Origin: JAVBSX01 sp051660685 | GTDB lineage: Bacteria; Planctomycetota; Planctomycetia; Pirellulales; Thermoguttaceae | Assembly: GCA_051660685.1 (NCBI GenBank) | Contig: JBOFQB010000093.1 | Coordinates: forward strand, 33,604-97,603 | Direction: 5' to 3' | DNA: 64,000 nucleotides | Shown: positions 1 to 7,362 of the stretch, in pieces | Numbering within the stretch: position 1 is the first letter of the stretch | Layout of the letters: each line of letters opens with the position of its first letter | Program-made: the position numbers and the translations under genes | Notes under the pieces: generated by a model | Database searches by the model: none | Seen by the model: only the letters and a program-made list of their open reading frames with translations | Told to the model about the DNA's origin: nothing

Positions 1-1278
1 GACGAACCGTCCTTGAATGCGGTCAACATTGGGCAAATTCCCGAATCGGCCCGATTGAACGTCCGAACGGACGATCCGCTTGATCTGACATTGGTTCCTC
101 TTCCGATGATTCCGTGGTGTGACGACATTCGGGAAAAATATCAGGAAAAATACGGGGAAGACCTCATTCCTGTCTGCAAAAGCCTTTTTGAAGGTCAAAC
201 CCCCAAAGATCGTGCAGTCCGCAAAAAATTCTGGTCCCTCATTGCCGATTTGAACACCGAACGGTTTTACGGCGCAATCGAAGATTGGTGTAAGAAATCC
301 GGTTCGTCCTTTCCGACAACGGCGAATCCTTCTGCCCCGCTTAAAGTTGCAGCAAGTGGACACACTTTGCATGAAGAGCCGACACAGGGACATGTTCCGC
401 TTGACGGGAACAAGATGCAGGTGATGAACAAGTTTGACGTTCCCGGTTTGGACCTGCTCAACAGTGATCCGCGCGCGGTTTTTTGGGGAGCATGGAGAGG
501 AGCCGCTTATCCTGCATCGGCTGCTGATTTTATGGGCCGACGTTTGATTATGACGGAAGTGAGTGATTTTTCACAAATCATGGGGGGAGAAGGTGAGGTC
601 GATTTGGCGTCCATGTGTGCAACAGCAGCTTGGCAAGCAGCATGGGGAGTGACGGAGTTCACTTTGTATTACGGAATGGACAAGCGGGGCGCAGAAATTT
701 ACAAACAATACTGTGATTTCGTTGGTCGTCTCAACGCGATTCTCCGCTTTGCAACCCCGATTCGTGAAGTTGCCCTTTATTATCCGATTGGTGAATTGCA
801 GGAAGAGTACATTCCTCACGCACAACCGCTTTCGTTGGAGAATCAGTCGAAACGAACCCGGGCTTTGGTTCGGACTTTTGAGCAATTAGGGGCGGAGATG
901 ATGCAACGCCAGATACCCTTTGTTTTGACGGAGAGTCAGAAACCGACGACCTTTGACGGACAACGCCGGATTCTGGTCAAGAACGACCTGTTACCTCTTG
1001 AGGGGGTTGCAATGCCGCAAATTGAACCGGGGAGTCCTGAAATTGTTTTGGCCCGGTTTGCGCGGGATCATCGAGACATTTTTCTGCTGCTCAATGTCAG
1101 TAAAGAACCGTATAAAGGTCAACTGAATGTCCCGAAAGAACAATCGGCTCGCAACTGGTTAGTTCTCGACCCGTTGAATGGTTCGATTCAGCCTGTCTCT
1201 TCAACATGGACGAATGATGTTGCGACGATTCCTTTTGCGTTGGAATCCAAACAGACGCTCATTCTGGTTGGAGAGTAA
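1..1278 (+). CDS. Glycoside-hydrolase-like protein, 3' part (5' end outside window)
   Basis: The frame is open from the first base of the window, so the gene starts upstream and about 425 residues are seen. The visible part contains a short histidine/acidic stretch (HTLHEEPTQGHVPL) followed by a DVPGLD motif, then an alpha/beta region with ALYYPIGELQEEY, and ends in a beta-rich domain (residues about 340-420). This order resembles the second half of large secreted glycoside hydrolases of the GH106/GH2-like TIM-barrel type, where the same region carries an acidic catalytic motif and a DVPG segment. That is a family-level resemblance only; substrate is unknown. It ends convergently against the BlaR1-like gene, with a composite repeat between them. 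Confidence 0.5.
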   Translation, partial: DEPSLNAVNIGQIPESARLNVRTDDPLDLTLVPLPMIPWCDDIREKYQEKYGEDLIPVCKSLFEGQTPKDRAVRKKFWSLIADLNTERFYGAIEDWCKKSGSSFPTTANPSAPLKVAASGHTLHEEPTQGHVPLDGNKMQVMNKFDVPGLDLLNSDPRAVFWGAWRGAAYPASAADFMGRRLIMTEVSDFSQIMGGEGEVDLASMCATAAWQAAWGVTEFTLYYGMDKRGAEIYKQYCDFVGRLNAILRFATPIREVALYYPIGELQEEYIPHAQPLSLENQSKRTRALVRTFEQLGAEMMQRQIPFVLTESQKPTTFDGQRRILVKNDLLPLEGVAMPQIEPGSPEIVLARFARDHRDIFLLLNVSKEPYKGQLNVPKEQSARNWLVLDPLNGSIQPVSSTWTNDVATIPFALESKQTLILVGE

Positions 1279-1279
1279 C

Positions 1280-1601
1280 GTAGGGAATAGGGGATAGGGA
1301 CTGGGGGATAGGGAGGAATAGAGAATAGACCGTTTAGCCGAGGAACAACGTTCCGCGCGTCTTCTTGGAGGAGGTAGAAGGTAGGAGGTAGAAGTGAGAA
1401 TGAAGAATTGGGGCAAATAAAAATTTGGAGTCCCTCACAAAAGGAGAAACCGGTTGACTCGCGAGACACCGTTATTTTCCCGTTTCCACCTTCTCTCCTC
1501 CTACCTTCTTCAAAAAAGCGAGACACCGTTATCTTCCAGTCTCCCTCTTCTTTCCTCCTATCTCCTATCTTCTACCTTCTTTCGTTGTATCGCGGCTAAA
1601 C
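1280..1601. repeat. Composite intergenic mosaic repeat, copy 1
   Basis: The whole gap between two convergent genes is a mosaic that recurs elsewhere in the window. In order: G-rich TAGGGGATAGGG tracts; a REP-like hairpin unit (1331-1360, GGAAC-AAC-GTTCC stem); purine-rich GGTAGAAG repeats; AATGAAGAATTGGGGCAAA; TTTGGAGTCCC; a GTTGACTCGCGAGACACCG block (1453-1471) that is repeated in part at 1518-1540; pyrimidine-rich tract; and a half hairpin unit in reverse (1583-1601). Open frames inside it are repeat translations, not genes. Confidence 0.85.
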
Positions 1602-1618
1602 ATTAGGTGCTAACGGTG

Positions 1619-3589
1619 CTACTTTTTGCCAAAAAATTGATTATCGGATTCTTTCTGCACTTCCGGCTTACAGTACCACTGTATTTCCTTATTATCACTG
1701 CCGCATGACCAATCAACCGGCTTTGGATCAAAAGGCGGGAGGTCCTTTCCCAGTTTTTTGCGGTTCGCATTGTACCATTTACCCCAAGCATCTGCATCAG
1801 AACCGAAATTCTGACCTGTGAGACGTACTAGGGCGATTTGTGCTTCCCAACGTGCATTGAAATTATAATGGTACAAGAGCGGAATCAATTCCGGTATCAC
1901 CGAAACATCGCCGAGCATACCAAGTGCTTTCGTCGCAAAATGTCGGTGTGCATTGTCCTTCACAACTTTTTCAGCAGCAATTTTCGTCAGCAATTTTGCC
2001 GCTTTATCACTTTTAAGGATCGCCAATCCAAAAATCGCTTCGTCATACGGCGATAAATTCTCAAACCCCGGATTCCCTGATTCCGGCTTTTCGAGTGTCG
2101 CAATCCAGCGTTTTTCAAAGGCGTCCCTCGCTCCATACACATTATAATTTGCCGGATCATTAGCATAGGCAAACTGATTTTCTTCCCAACGAACATATTG
2201 TTTCTGGTCCTCATTGAGTTTCGCAAACCAGTCCGATTTTTCGACTTCCGCTAAATGAGGACTGGGAAGTGATTCCTGTGCTGTTTTTTCGTACTTGTTG
2301 AACATTTCCTGCGTGAGCGGTTCAGTACGAATATACTTCATTTGCGGAACTGAATCAATCAATTTTTTATATTCCTCAGGTGTCGAAGTGAGATTGTAAG
2401 CAATCAGCTTACCATCTTCAGGTTTACTGCGGAAATATCCGGCGTGAACTCCAAATTCTCCCAACTTGGGATTGACAATGTTCAGGTAATCCATTGGATT
2501 TTTCGGCGCAAAATCACCAGCCGGTCCAAAAACAATCAGATGTGTCATTCTTCCTGCTTGTGTCTCAACGCCCGGAACTTGCGAACGTTGAGCGGGCTGC
2601 TCTTCAACTGTTTCTTTTTTCTGCTCCTGACAGAACACCAGAGTTGTCGTGAGCAGCATCACGCAGATAAGCATGACGGCGATCTGCAACGGGTTGCGTT
2701 TCGCGGACAATTCGTCTCGATTTTCGAGAAAATGGTAAATCGTGTTAATACGTTTCATCAGCTGTTCCTTTCGTGAAAGACATTGAAATAAGGGACGTTT
2801 TTTTTCACCAACCGCCAAACGGAGCAAGGTCTCTCCGTAAACTTCGGGTGAAACTTTTTTTTCAGAAATGACGAGGAGATCGCACGATTCATCGGCTGCT
2901 AAATCACAAAGCCAAAGTGCAATCCAATAAAGCGGATTCCAAAAAAGCAGCACTCCACATAATCGGGTCAAAAGAACTGCTAAATGGTCCCGACGAACAA
3001 TGTGAGCCAATTCGTGCATAAAAATGACATCACGCTCCTCTCGTGAAAGATTTTTGCTAAGCGATTCGGGGAGCAAAACGGCGGGATGCAGTCCCCAAGA
3101 CCAAACGGTTGGACATTTAACGGCACTTGAGGTGAACAGTATCGGAATGGAAACATTTCGCATCGTTTTTGACCCTTCAAGCAGTGCTTCTTGCGATTCC
3201 CGATCAGGAAACGGATGTGCGTGAAAAATCAGTCTTCGAGCCGAAAGGATTCCATAGAACAAAACGCTCACAAACAGGATGCTGCCAACAAGAATGGTTG
3301 GTCCGCCAATCCGCGCCAGACTTCCGAATTGTTTTTCCAAAGCAAAAAGTGAACCGACCGGAACAAGTCCACCTCCGAATTGTGCGAGCGTGAGCGAAAA
3401 AAGGGGAGCAAGTGTTCCCGCAAAAATTCCCAACATAAGGATCAGGTGCGAGGACCAGGGAGTATGACGGAAATAGCGAACCACAATCAGGGAGACACCG
3501 AGAATCACCGAGGACTGCCAAACGCTGAACGTGACCCAATGACGGACCAGTTCGAGTGTCGCAACAAAGAATGAAACGAGTTCTGTCAT
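1619..3589 (-). CDS. BlaR1/MecR1-like M56 zinc metallopeptidase sensor
   Basis: A 656-residue membrane metallopeptidase. The N-terminal third has about four hydrophobic helices (around residues 5-35, 50-70, 95-115, 295-315) and an HELAH zinc-binding motif near residue 190 followed by RRDH, as in the M56 family. BlaR1-type proteins sense a signal across the membrane and cleave the partner BlaI-type repressor. Instead of a penicillin-binding sensor domain, the part outside the membrane ends in HEAT-like helical repeats (around residues 540-620), so the ligand is probably not a beta-lactam. The start overlaps the stop of the blaI-like gene by four bases (ATGA type), which indicates translational coupling. 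Confidence 0.85.
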   Translation of the reverse strand: MTELVSFFVATLELVRHWVTFSVWQSSVILGVSLIVVRYFRHTPWSSHLILMLGIFAGTLAPLFSLTLAQFGGGLVPVGSLFALEKQFGSLARIGGPTILVGSILFVSVLFYGILSARRLIFHAHPFPDRESQEALLEGSKTMRNVSIPILFTSSAVKCPTVWSWGLHPAVLLPESLSKNLSREERDVIFMHELAHIVRRDHLAVLLTRLCGVLLFWNPLYWIALWLCDLAADESCDLLVISEKKVSPEVYGETLLRLAVGEKKRPLFQCLSRKEQLMKRINTIYHFLENRDELSAKRNPLQIAVMLICVMLLTTTLVFCQEQKKETVEEQPAQRSQVPGVETQAGRMTHLIVFGPAGDFAPKNPMDYLNIVNPKLGEFGVHAGYFRSKPEDGKLIAYNLTSTPEEYKKLIDSVPQMKYIRTEPLTQEMFNKYEKTAQESLPSPHLAEVEKSDWFAKLNEDQKQYVRWEENQFAYANDPANYNVYGARDAFEKRWIATLEKPESGNPGFENLSPYDEAIFGLAILKSDKAAKLLTKIAAEKVVKDNAHRHFATKALGMLGDVSVIPELIPLLYHYNFNARWEAQIALVRLTGQNFGSDADAWGKWYNANRKKLGKDLPPFDPKPVDWSCGSDNKEIQWYCKPEVQKESDNQFFGKK

Positions 3590-3993
3590 GATTTCGTCCT
3601 CCCATGTTTTTGGATGAGGTTTCGGATTTCGTCAAATTCCTCCTCCGTAAGCCCGGCATCTTCGATAAAATGCTGGAAAAGAAGCGGTTTATCTCCACTT
3701 AAAAAGTTGTCCGCAAACGCTTTGAGTGCTGAACCTATCGCTTTTTTACGACTGCGTGTTGCTTTATAAACGTAAACCTGCTTTTGATTCGCCGATTTTT
3801 CATGGTATAACCAACCGAGTTTTTCCAGTCTTTGCATGGACGCCAAAACGGTTGTATACGCAAGATTGGTTTGAGATTCAGCATTGATTCGATCAAGCAC
3901 CTCTTGAACGGTTGCGCTGCCGTTTTCCCAGACAAACTCCAGAACCCGCCTTTGTTGGGTCCCCAACGCATTGAATTCCTGTTCCGTCATCAT
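3586..3993 (-). CDS. BlaI/MecI/CopY-family transcriptional repressor
   Basis: 135 residues, the usual size of a BlaI-type repressor. An N-terminal winged helix (residues about 8-85, with TVQEVLDRI and AYTTVLASMQRLEKLGWL) is followed by a short dimerisation region that contains the LSGDKPLLFQHFIEDAGLTEEEFDEI pattern typical of the family. It is the first gene of a two-gene operon with the M56 sensor. A consensus-like promoter and a long dyad lie immediately upstream, so autorepression is likely. The role is confident by family; the inducing signal is unknown. Confidence 0.92.
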   Translation of the reverse strand: MMTEQEFNALGTQQRRVLEFVWENGSATVQEVLDRINAESQTNLAYTTVLASMQRLEKLGWLYHEKSANQKQVYVYKATRSRKKAIGSALKAFADNFLSGDKPLLFQHFIEDAGLTEEEFDEIRNLIQKHGRTKS

Positions 3994-4042
3994 TGTTCTC
4001 CCAAGTTTTACAAGGTTTTACAAGCAAGAATGTCCAACGATA

Positions 4043-4081
4043 CTGTTGAGCGATACGGCTCAGAGCCGTACTGCTTAACAG
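4043..4081. promoter_or_regulatory. 39-bp dyad, probable operator of the blaI-like operon
   Basis: An imperfect inverted repeat with 19-base arms around one central base, 16 of 19 positions pairing; the core TACGGCTC-N-GAGCCGTA is perfect. It starts inside the -10 hexamer and covers the predicted transcription start, which is the usual place for a BlaI-type operator. No T-run follows in either direction, so it does not look like a terminator. Confidence 0.55.
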
Positions 4082-4108
4082 CATACTGCTCACGCTAGTA
4101 TTTGTCAA
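4080..4108 (-). promoter_or_regulatory. Sigma-70-type promoter for the blaI-blaR1-like operon
   Basis: On the minus strand TTGACA (4103-4108) and TATGCT (4080-4085) are separated by 17 bases. The start codon of the repressor lies about 85 bases downstream and the dyad overlaps the initiation region. Confidence 0.6.
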
Positions 4109-4185
4109 GAGTTTTTTCCCGGTTAGAACAAAAAAAATGAAAAAAGAGTTTTCGACTTCCGTTTTGGCGCAGAAGACGAACCGGT

Positions 4186-5316
4186 TTATCCGGTTTTCAG
4201 TAATCGGTCAACCAACTCACAATACTGAACGGCTTGTGATTCAAACGTAAAATGTTCCTGAACCCTTTTGCGACCCCGTTGACCCATATTCCGTCGCAAT
4301 TCGTCATCTGCTAATAAGGTCCGAATTGCATTCCCAAGTCCGGCTGCATCATTTGATGAAACTAACAAACCGGTCTCCCCTTCTAGTATGACCTCATTTG
4401 TTCCCCCGACATTTGTCGCAACAACGGCGGTTTCCGCGCCCATTGCTTCAAGAAGGACACAAGGTAAACCTTCTGTGTGAGAGGATTGCACAAAAAGATC
4501 AAAATGCGGCATGTAACGGTCCAATTCGGACGTGAAACCGGCCAAAACAACGCGATCTGCAATCCCCCGTTGCTTTGCCTGTTCTTCTAACGAATCACGC
4601 AGAACACCTTCACCGAAAATAATAAGCCCGACATCTTCATCAAGGGTCGCAAGAGTGTTCAAAAGAACGTCAAATCCCTTTTCGGGGCTTAGACGTCCGA
4701 CCGCGCCCAACAAAAAACGGGGCGGTTTCGTCCGTTGAAACATTTGCTCCAACGTATGTCGATCTTCAGGAACCGGATTTTGCATAAAACGTTCCATTTG
4801 GACTGCATTGTGTATGACAGAAACGCGATTTTTCGGCGTTCCTGATCGAATCACTTTTTCTGCTTGTCCCTTTGAAACGCAAATAACATGGTCCATACGA
4901 TGATGAACCCATTTGTCCACTTTGTCATAAAGACGCACTTTCCAGTCTTCTCCCGTCCAACCATGTGAAACCCCGACAATTGGCACATCCAATCGGCAAG
5001 TCGCAATCCAACCGAGTAATCGCGGTTTGAAACCGTGTAGAAAGACAACATCGGGTTTATTATCACGCAAGATTTGCGACAGTTCGCGCGTTGCACGCCA
5101 AAGATGCGGCGTGTCATTCTTCATCAAAACGGCTTGAAAACCTTCCTTTTGAGTTTTTTCGATAAACTCCCGACCGCGACCATTTTCGTAAAAAGAGGCG
5201 AATACAGATTTTACGTCGTATTTTTCTTGACGAAAGGTTTGGGCCAAACCAAATATTTGTCGTTCTGGTCCCCCAAAAAACGAGGAGGACGCCATAATAT
5301 GTAAGAACGTTTTCAT
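4186..5316 (-). CDS. GT4-family glycosyltransferase
   Basis: 376 residues with a GT-B fold. The N-terminal half starts with a nucleotide-fold strand and a SSFFGGPERQ loop, typical of GT4 acceptor domains. The C-terminal half carries the donor-site signatures GAVGRLSPEKGFDVLL (about 205-220), the HTEGLPCVLLEAMG motif (about 285-300) with the expected glutamate pair, and an NVGGTNEVI segment. Members transfer sugars from nucleotide sugars to lipids or polysaccharides at the inner face of the membrane. There are no other envelope genes beside it. The donor cannot be read from sequence. Confidence 0.88.
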   Translation of the reverse strand: MKTFLHIMASSSFFGGPERQIFGLAQTFRQEKYDVKSVFASFYENGRGREFIEKTQKEGFQAVLMKNDTPHLWRATRELSQILRDNKPDVVFLHGFKPRLLGWIATCRLDVPIVGVSHGWTGEDWKVRLYDKVDKWVHHRMDHVICVSKGQAEKVIRSGTPKNRVSVIHNAVQMERFMQNPVPEDRHTLEQMFQRTKPPRFLLGAVGRLSPEKGFDVLLNTLATLDEDVGLIIFGEGVLRDSLEEQAKQRGIADRVVLAGFTSELDRYMPHFDLFVQSSHTEGLPCVLLEAMGAETAVVATNVGGTNEVILEGETGLLVSSNDAAGLGNAIRTLLADDELRRNMGQRGRKRVQEHFTFESQAVQYCELVDRLLKTG

Positions 5317-5325
5317 CGAAAAGAG

Positions 5326-5560
5326 GTCGAGTAGGGGATAGGGGTTGGGGAATAGGGAATTTTTCGTTTAGCGGCGATACACCGAAAGAAGTTAGAAGAT
5401 AGGAGGTAGGAGGAAAGAAGAGGGAAACGGGAAGATAACGGTGTCTCGCAAGTTCACTGGTTGCTCCTTCTTTTTATGGGACTCCAAATTTTATTTTCCC
5501 CAGTTCCTCATTCTCACTTCTCACTTCTACCTTCTCTTTGAAATACGCACGATACATTCA
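5326..5560. repeat. Composite intergenic mosaic repeat, copy 2
   Basis: Same building blocks as the copy at 1280-1601: G-rich TAGGGGATAGGG, a truncated hairpin unit (5365-5384) running into GAAAGAAG, purine-rich AGGAGGTAGGAGG, the block GATAACGGTGTCTCGC (in the opposite orientation) and GGGACTCCAAATTTTA followed by CTTCTACCTTCT. It lies between two minus-strand genes. Confidence 0.8.
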
Positions 5561-5576
5561 GTCGCAAACGAGAATG

Positions 5577-6533
5577 TTAATTGTTCGGTAAAGGTTCTCC
5601 CCCTTCTTGGACGTTTTCTTTGGTGAAGAGACGACTTTGGAGTTCGATTTTTTTGGGGACGGTTTCACCGTTGAGGATTTTCAGTGCCGTTTGGACCGCT
5701 TCCTGACCCCCGGTTGGATAAGACAAGGTTGCATCCAGTATTCCTTGCTTGACATAGGCAACCCCTTCTGAAGGAAGGGCGTCAATTCCGACGAAAAGGA
5801 TATTCTTTTCCCGGTTTGCCGCTTTTGCTGCAAGATAAGCACCATGTGCGCCGGGATCGTTGTGAGCGTAAACCAAATCGATTTTCTCCAATTGGGCAAG
5901 AGCGGAATCCATCTCTTTTCGAGCATCCGGTTCTAACCATTTCATGTCCGCTTCAAAAACGACCTTGATGTCGCTCCCTTGAATTCCTTCACGAAACCCT
6001 TGATTTCGGTCCTGACCCGGCGTTGAGGTCATGAGTCCTTTCAGTTCAACAACATTGCCCGAACCGTTCAGTTTCTGAGCAATCCACTTTCCCGCCTGTT
6101 GACCAATCCGGCGATTATCCGCCCCAACAAAGGTCGTATATTTTTCGCCAAGAACAGCCCTGTCAAGAACAATGACGGGGATTCCCTTTTCAAACGCTTT
6201 TGCAACGGGTTCGGTCAACGGGGCTGCTTCTTTTGGGCTGATGAGGATGAGGTCAACCTTTGAGTTGACGAATTCCTCAATATGACTCCGTTGTTTGAGG
6301 GAATCATTTTGAGCGTCCTGAAAAATAACCTTGAGATGGGGGTGTTTTGCCGCTTCTGCTGCAACATCGGCGTTCATCTGCACTCTCCAGGGTTCGCCAA
6401 GATTGCATTGTGACATGCCGATTACAAAAACACCCGGTTCTTTTTCGGGCGATTCCGAACAACCGGTCAGGGTGAACAGGAGTACACAGAAAATCAGCAC
6501 AATCAGGGATCGGAATGAGGTTGTCAAGGTCAT
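5577..6533 (-). CDS. Sugar ABC transporter substrate-binding lipoprotein (RbsB-like)
   Basis: 318 residues. A signal peptide with the lipobox LTGC (Cys at about 25) precedes a type I periplasmic binding fold: IGMSQCNLGEPWR near the start, DLILISPKEAAPL, IPVIVLDRAV, FVGADNRRIGQQAG and DLVYAHNDPGAHGAYLAA, all usual in RbsB/BMP-type sugar binders. It would bind a monosaccharide outside the membrane. No ABC ATPase or permease lies next to it, so it either works with a remote transporter or acts as a sensor. Which sugar is not evident. Confidence 0.85.
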   Translation of the reverse strand: MTLTTSFRSLIVLIFCVLLFTLTGCSESPEKEPGVFVIGMSQCNLGEPWRVQMNADVAAEAAKHPHLKVIFQDAQNDSLKQRSHIEEFVNSKVDLILISPKEAAPLTEPVAKAFEKGIPVIVLDRAVLGEKYTTFVGADNRRIGQQAGKWIAQKLNGSGNVVELKGLMTSTPGQDRNQGFREGIQGSDIKVVFEADMKWLEPDARKEMDSALAQLEKIDLVYAHNDPGAHGAYLAAKAANREKNILFVGIDALPSEGVAYVKQGILDATLSYPTGGQEAVQTALKILNGETVPKKIELQSRLFTKENVQEGGEPLPNN

Positions 6534-6645
6534 GTCAGATTAAGGTTATTTGGAAAAAGAGAAAAAAGACACACAATACTCGGTTGTTGTTCAGAACAGT
6601 TGTTACTCTGATGTCGTTTGTTACTTTGAGGTCGTTCTGAACATT

Positions 6646-7164
6646 TTACGGTCCTGCAAAGAACGGCTCAATATTGGTGTCAAACCGGATGTTGATGATG
6701 TTCCAAGGAGAAGCGGACGAACTGAGAGCCGTTCCTCGTGATGTCCTGTAAAACTGGAAAGACCAAAGGACGGGGAAATTTTCACCTTTGTATAAATAGC
6801 GCATAACGATCAGGTCTTTGCCGATCCATTTGGAATCAATCAGTTCATATCCCTGAAAGGAACCAATCCCGGAATCTTTTAGCTCCGTAAATTTTTGGCT
6901 CATCGTTTCCATTAAATCGGTTGATCCCCGACTGAGAAGAGGACTGTCCTGAAACAGGTCTTCCAACGCTGTTTTCATTCCGCCTGTTGTCGAGGTCAAT
7001 TTGTTGAAAAACGTCTCTATACGACGTTCCAACATCGGTTCCGAATTGGAATCCGTTGGTCCCGGTTGCGCGGTTGCATCAGATTGGAAAAGTAAACCGA
7101 TTGCAAGGATCACAAGGAGAACAGAGGTGAGAAGAAGGAGATTTCCTCGAATACTTTTTGTCAT
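6646..7164 (-). CDS. Small secreted protein of unknown function
   Basis: 172 residues with a clear N-terminal signal or anchor helix (LLLLTSVLLVILAIGLLF, about 9-26) and an ATAQ cleavage-like site. The mature part is mixed helix and strand, with WIGKDLIVMRYLYKGENFPVLWSFQFYR near the end. This resembles the short alpha/beta folds of small exported planctomycete proteins, but no family is recognised. Separate from the neighbours; the next gene is divergent. Confidence 0.6.
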   Translation of the reverse strand: MTKSIRGNLLLLTSVLLVILAIGLLFQSDATAQPGPTDSNSEPMLERRIETFFNKLTSTTGGMKTALEDLFQDSPLLSRGSTDLMETMSQKFTELKDSGIGSFQGYELIDSKWIGKDLIVMRYLYKGENFPVLWSFQFYRTSRGTALSSSASPWNIINIRFDTNIEPFFAGP

Positions 7165-7362
7165 CTTGAGAAAAATTTTGGAAGAGTGAAAAAAGGAAAA
7201 GGAACAGTGAACATGGGAAGGTCATTCTACGTCGGGGCGAATCTGGTTGCAACCTCTTTGTCCGGCTTTTTTGCCCGCCTTTTTTTTACTGAAATTTTGT
7301 GTAGAATGTCCGCTCTGTTTATTCCTTTTCAACCCCCTCTTCAACCTTGCTCGCTTTGTGTT

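Noticed and set aside
1188..1599. Several 60-110-codon frames on both strands
   Set aside because: They translate the mosaic repeat and overlap the end of the upstream gene; no start signal.
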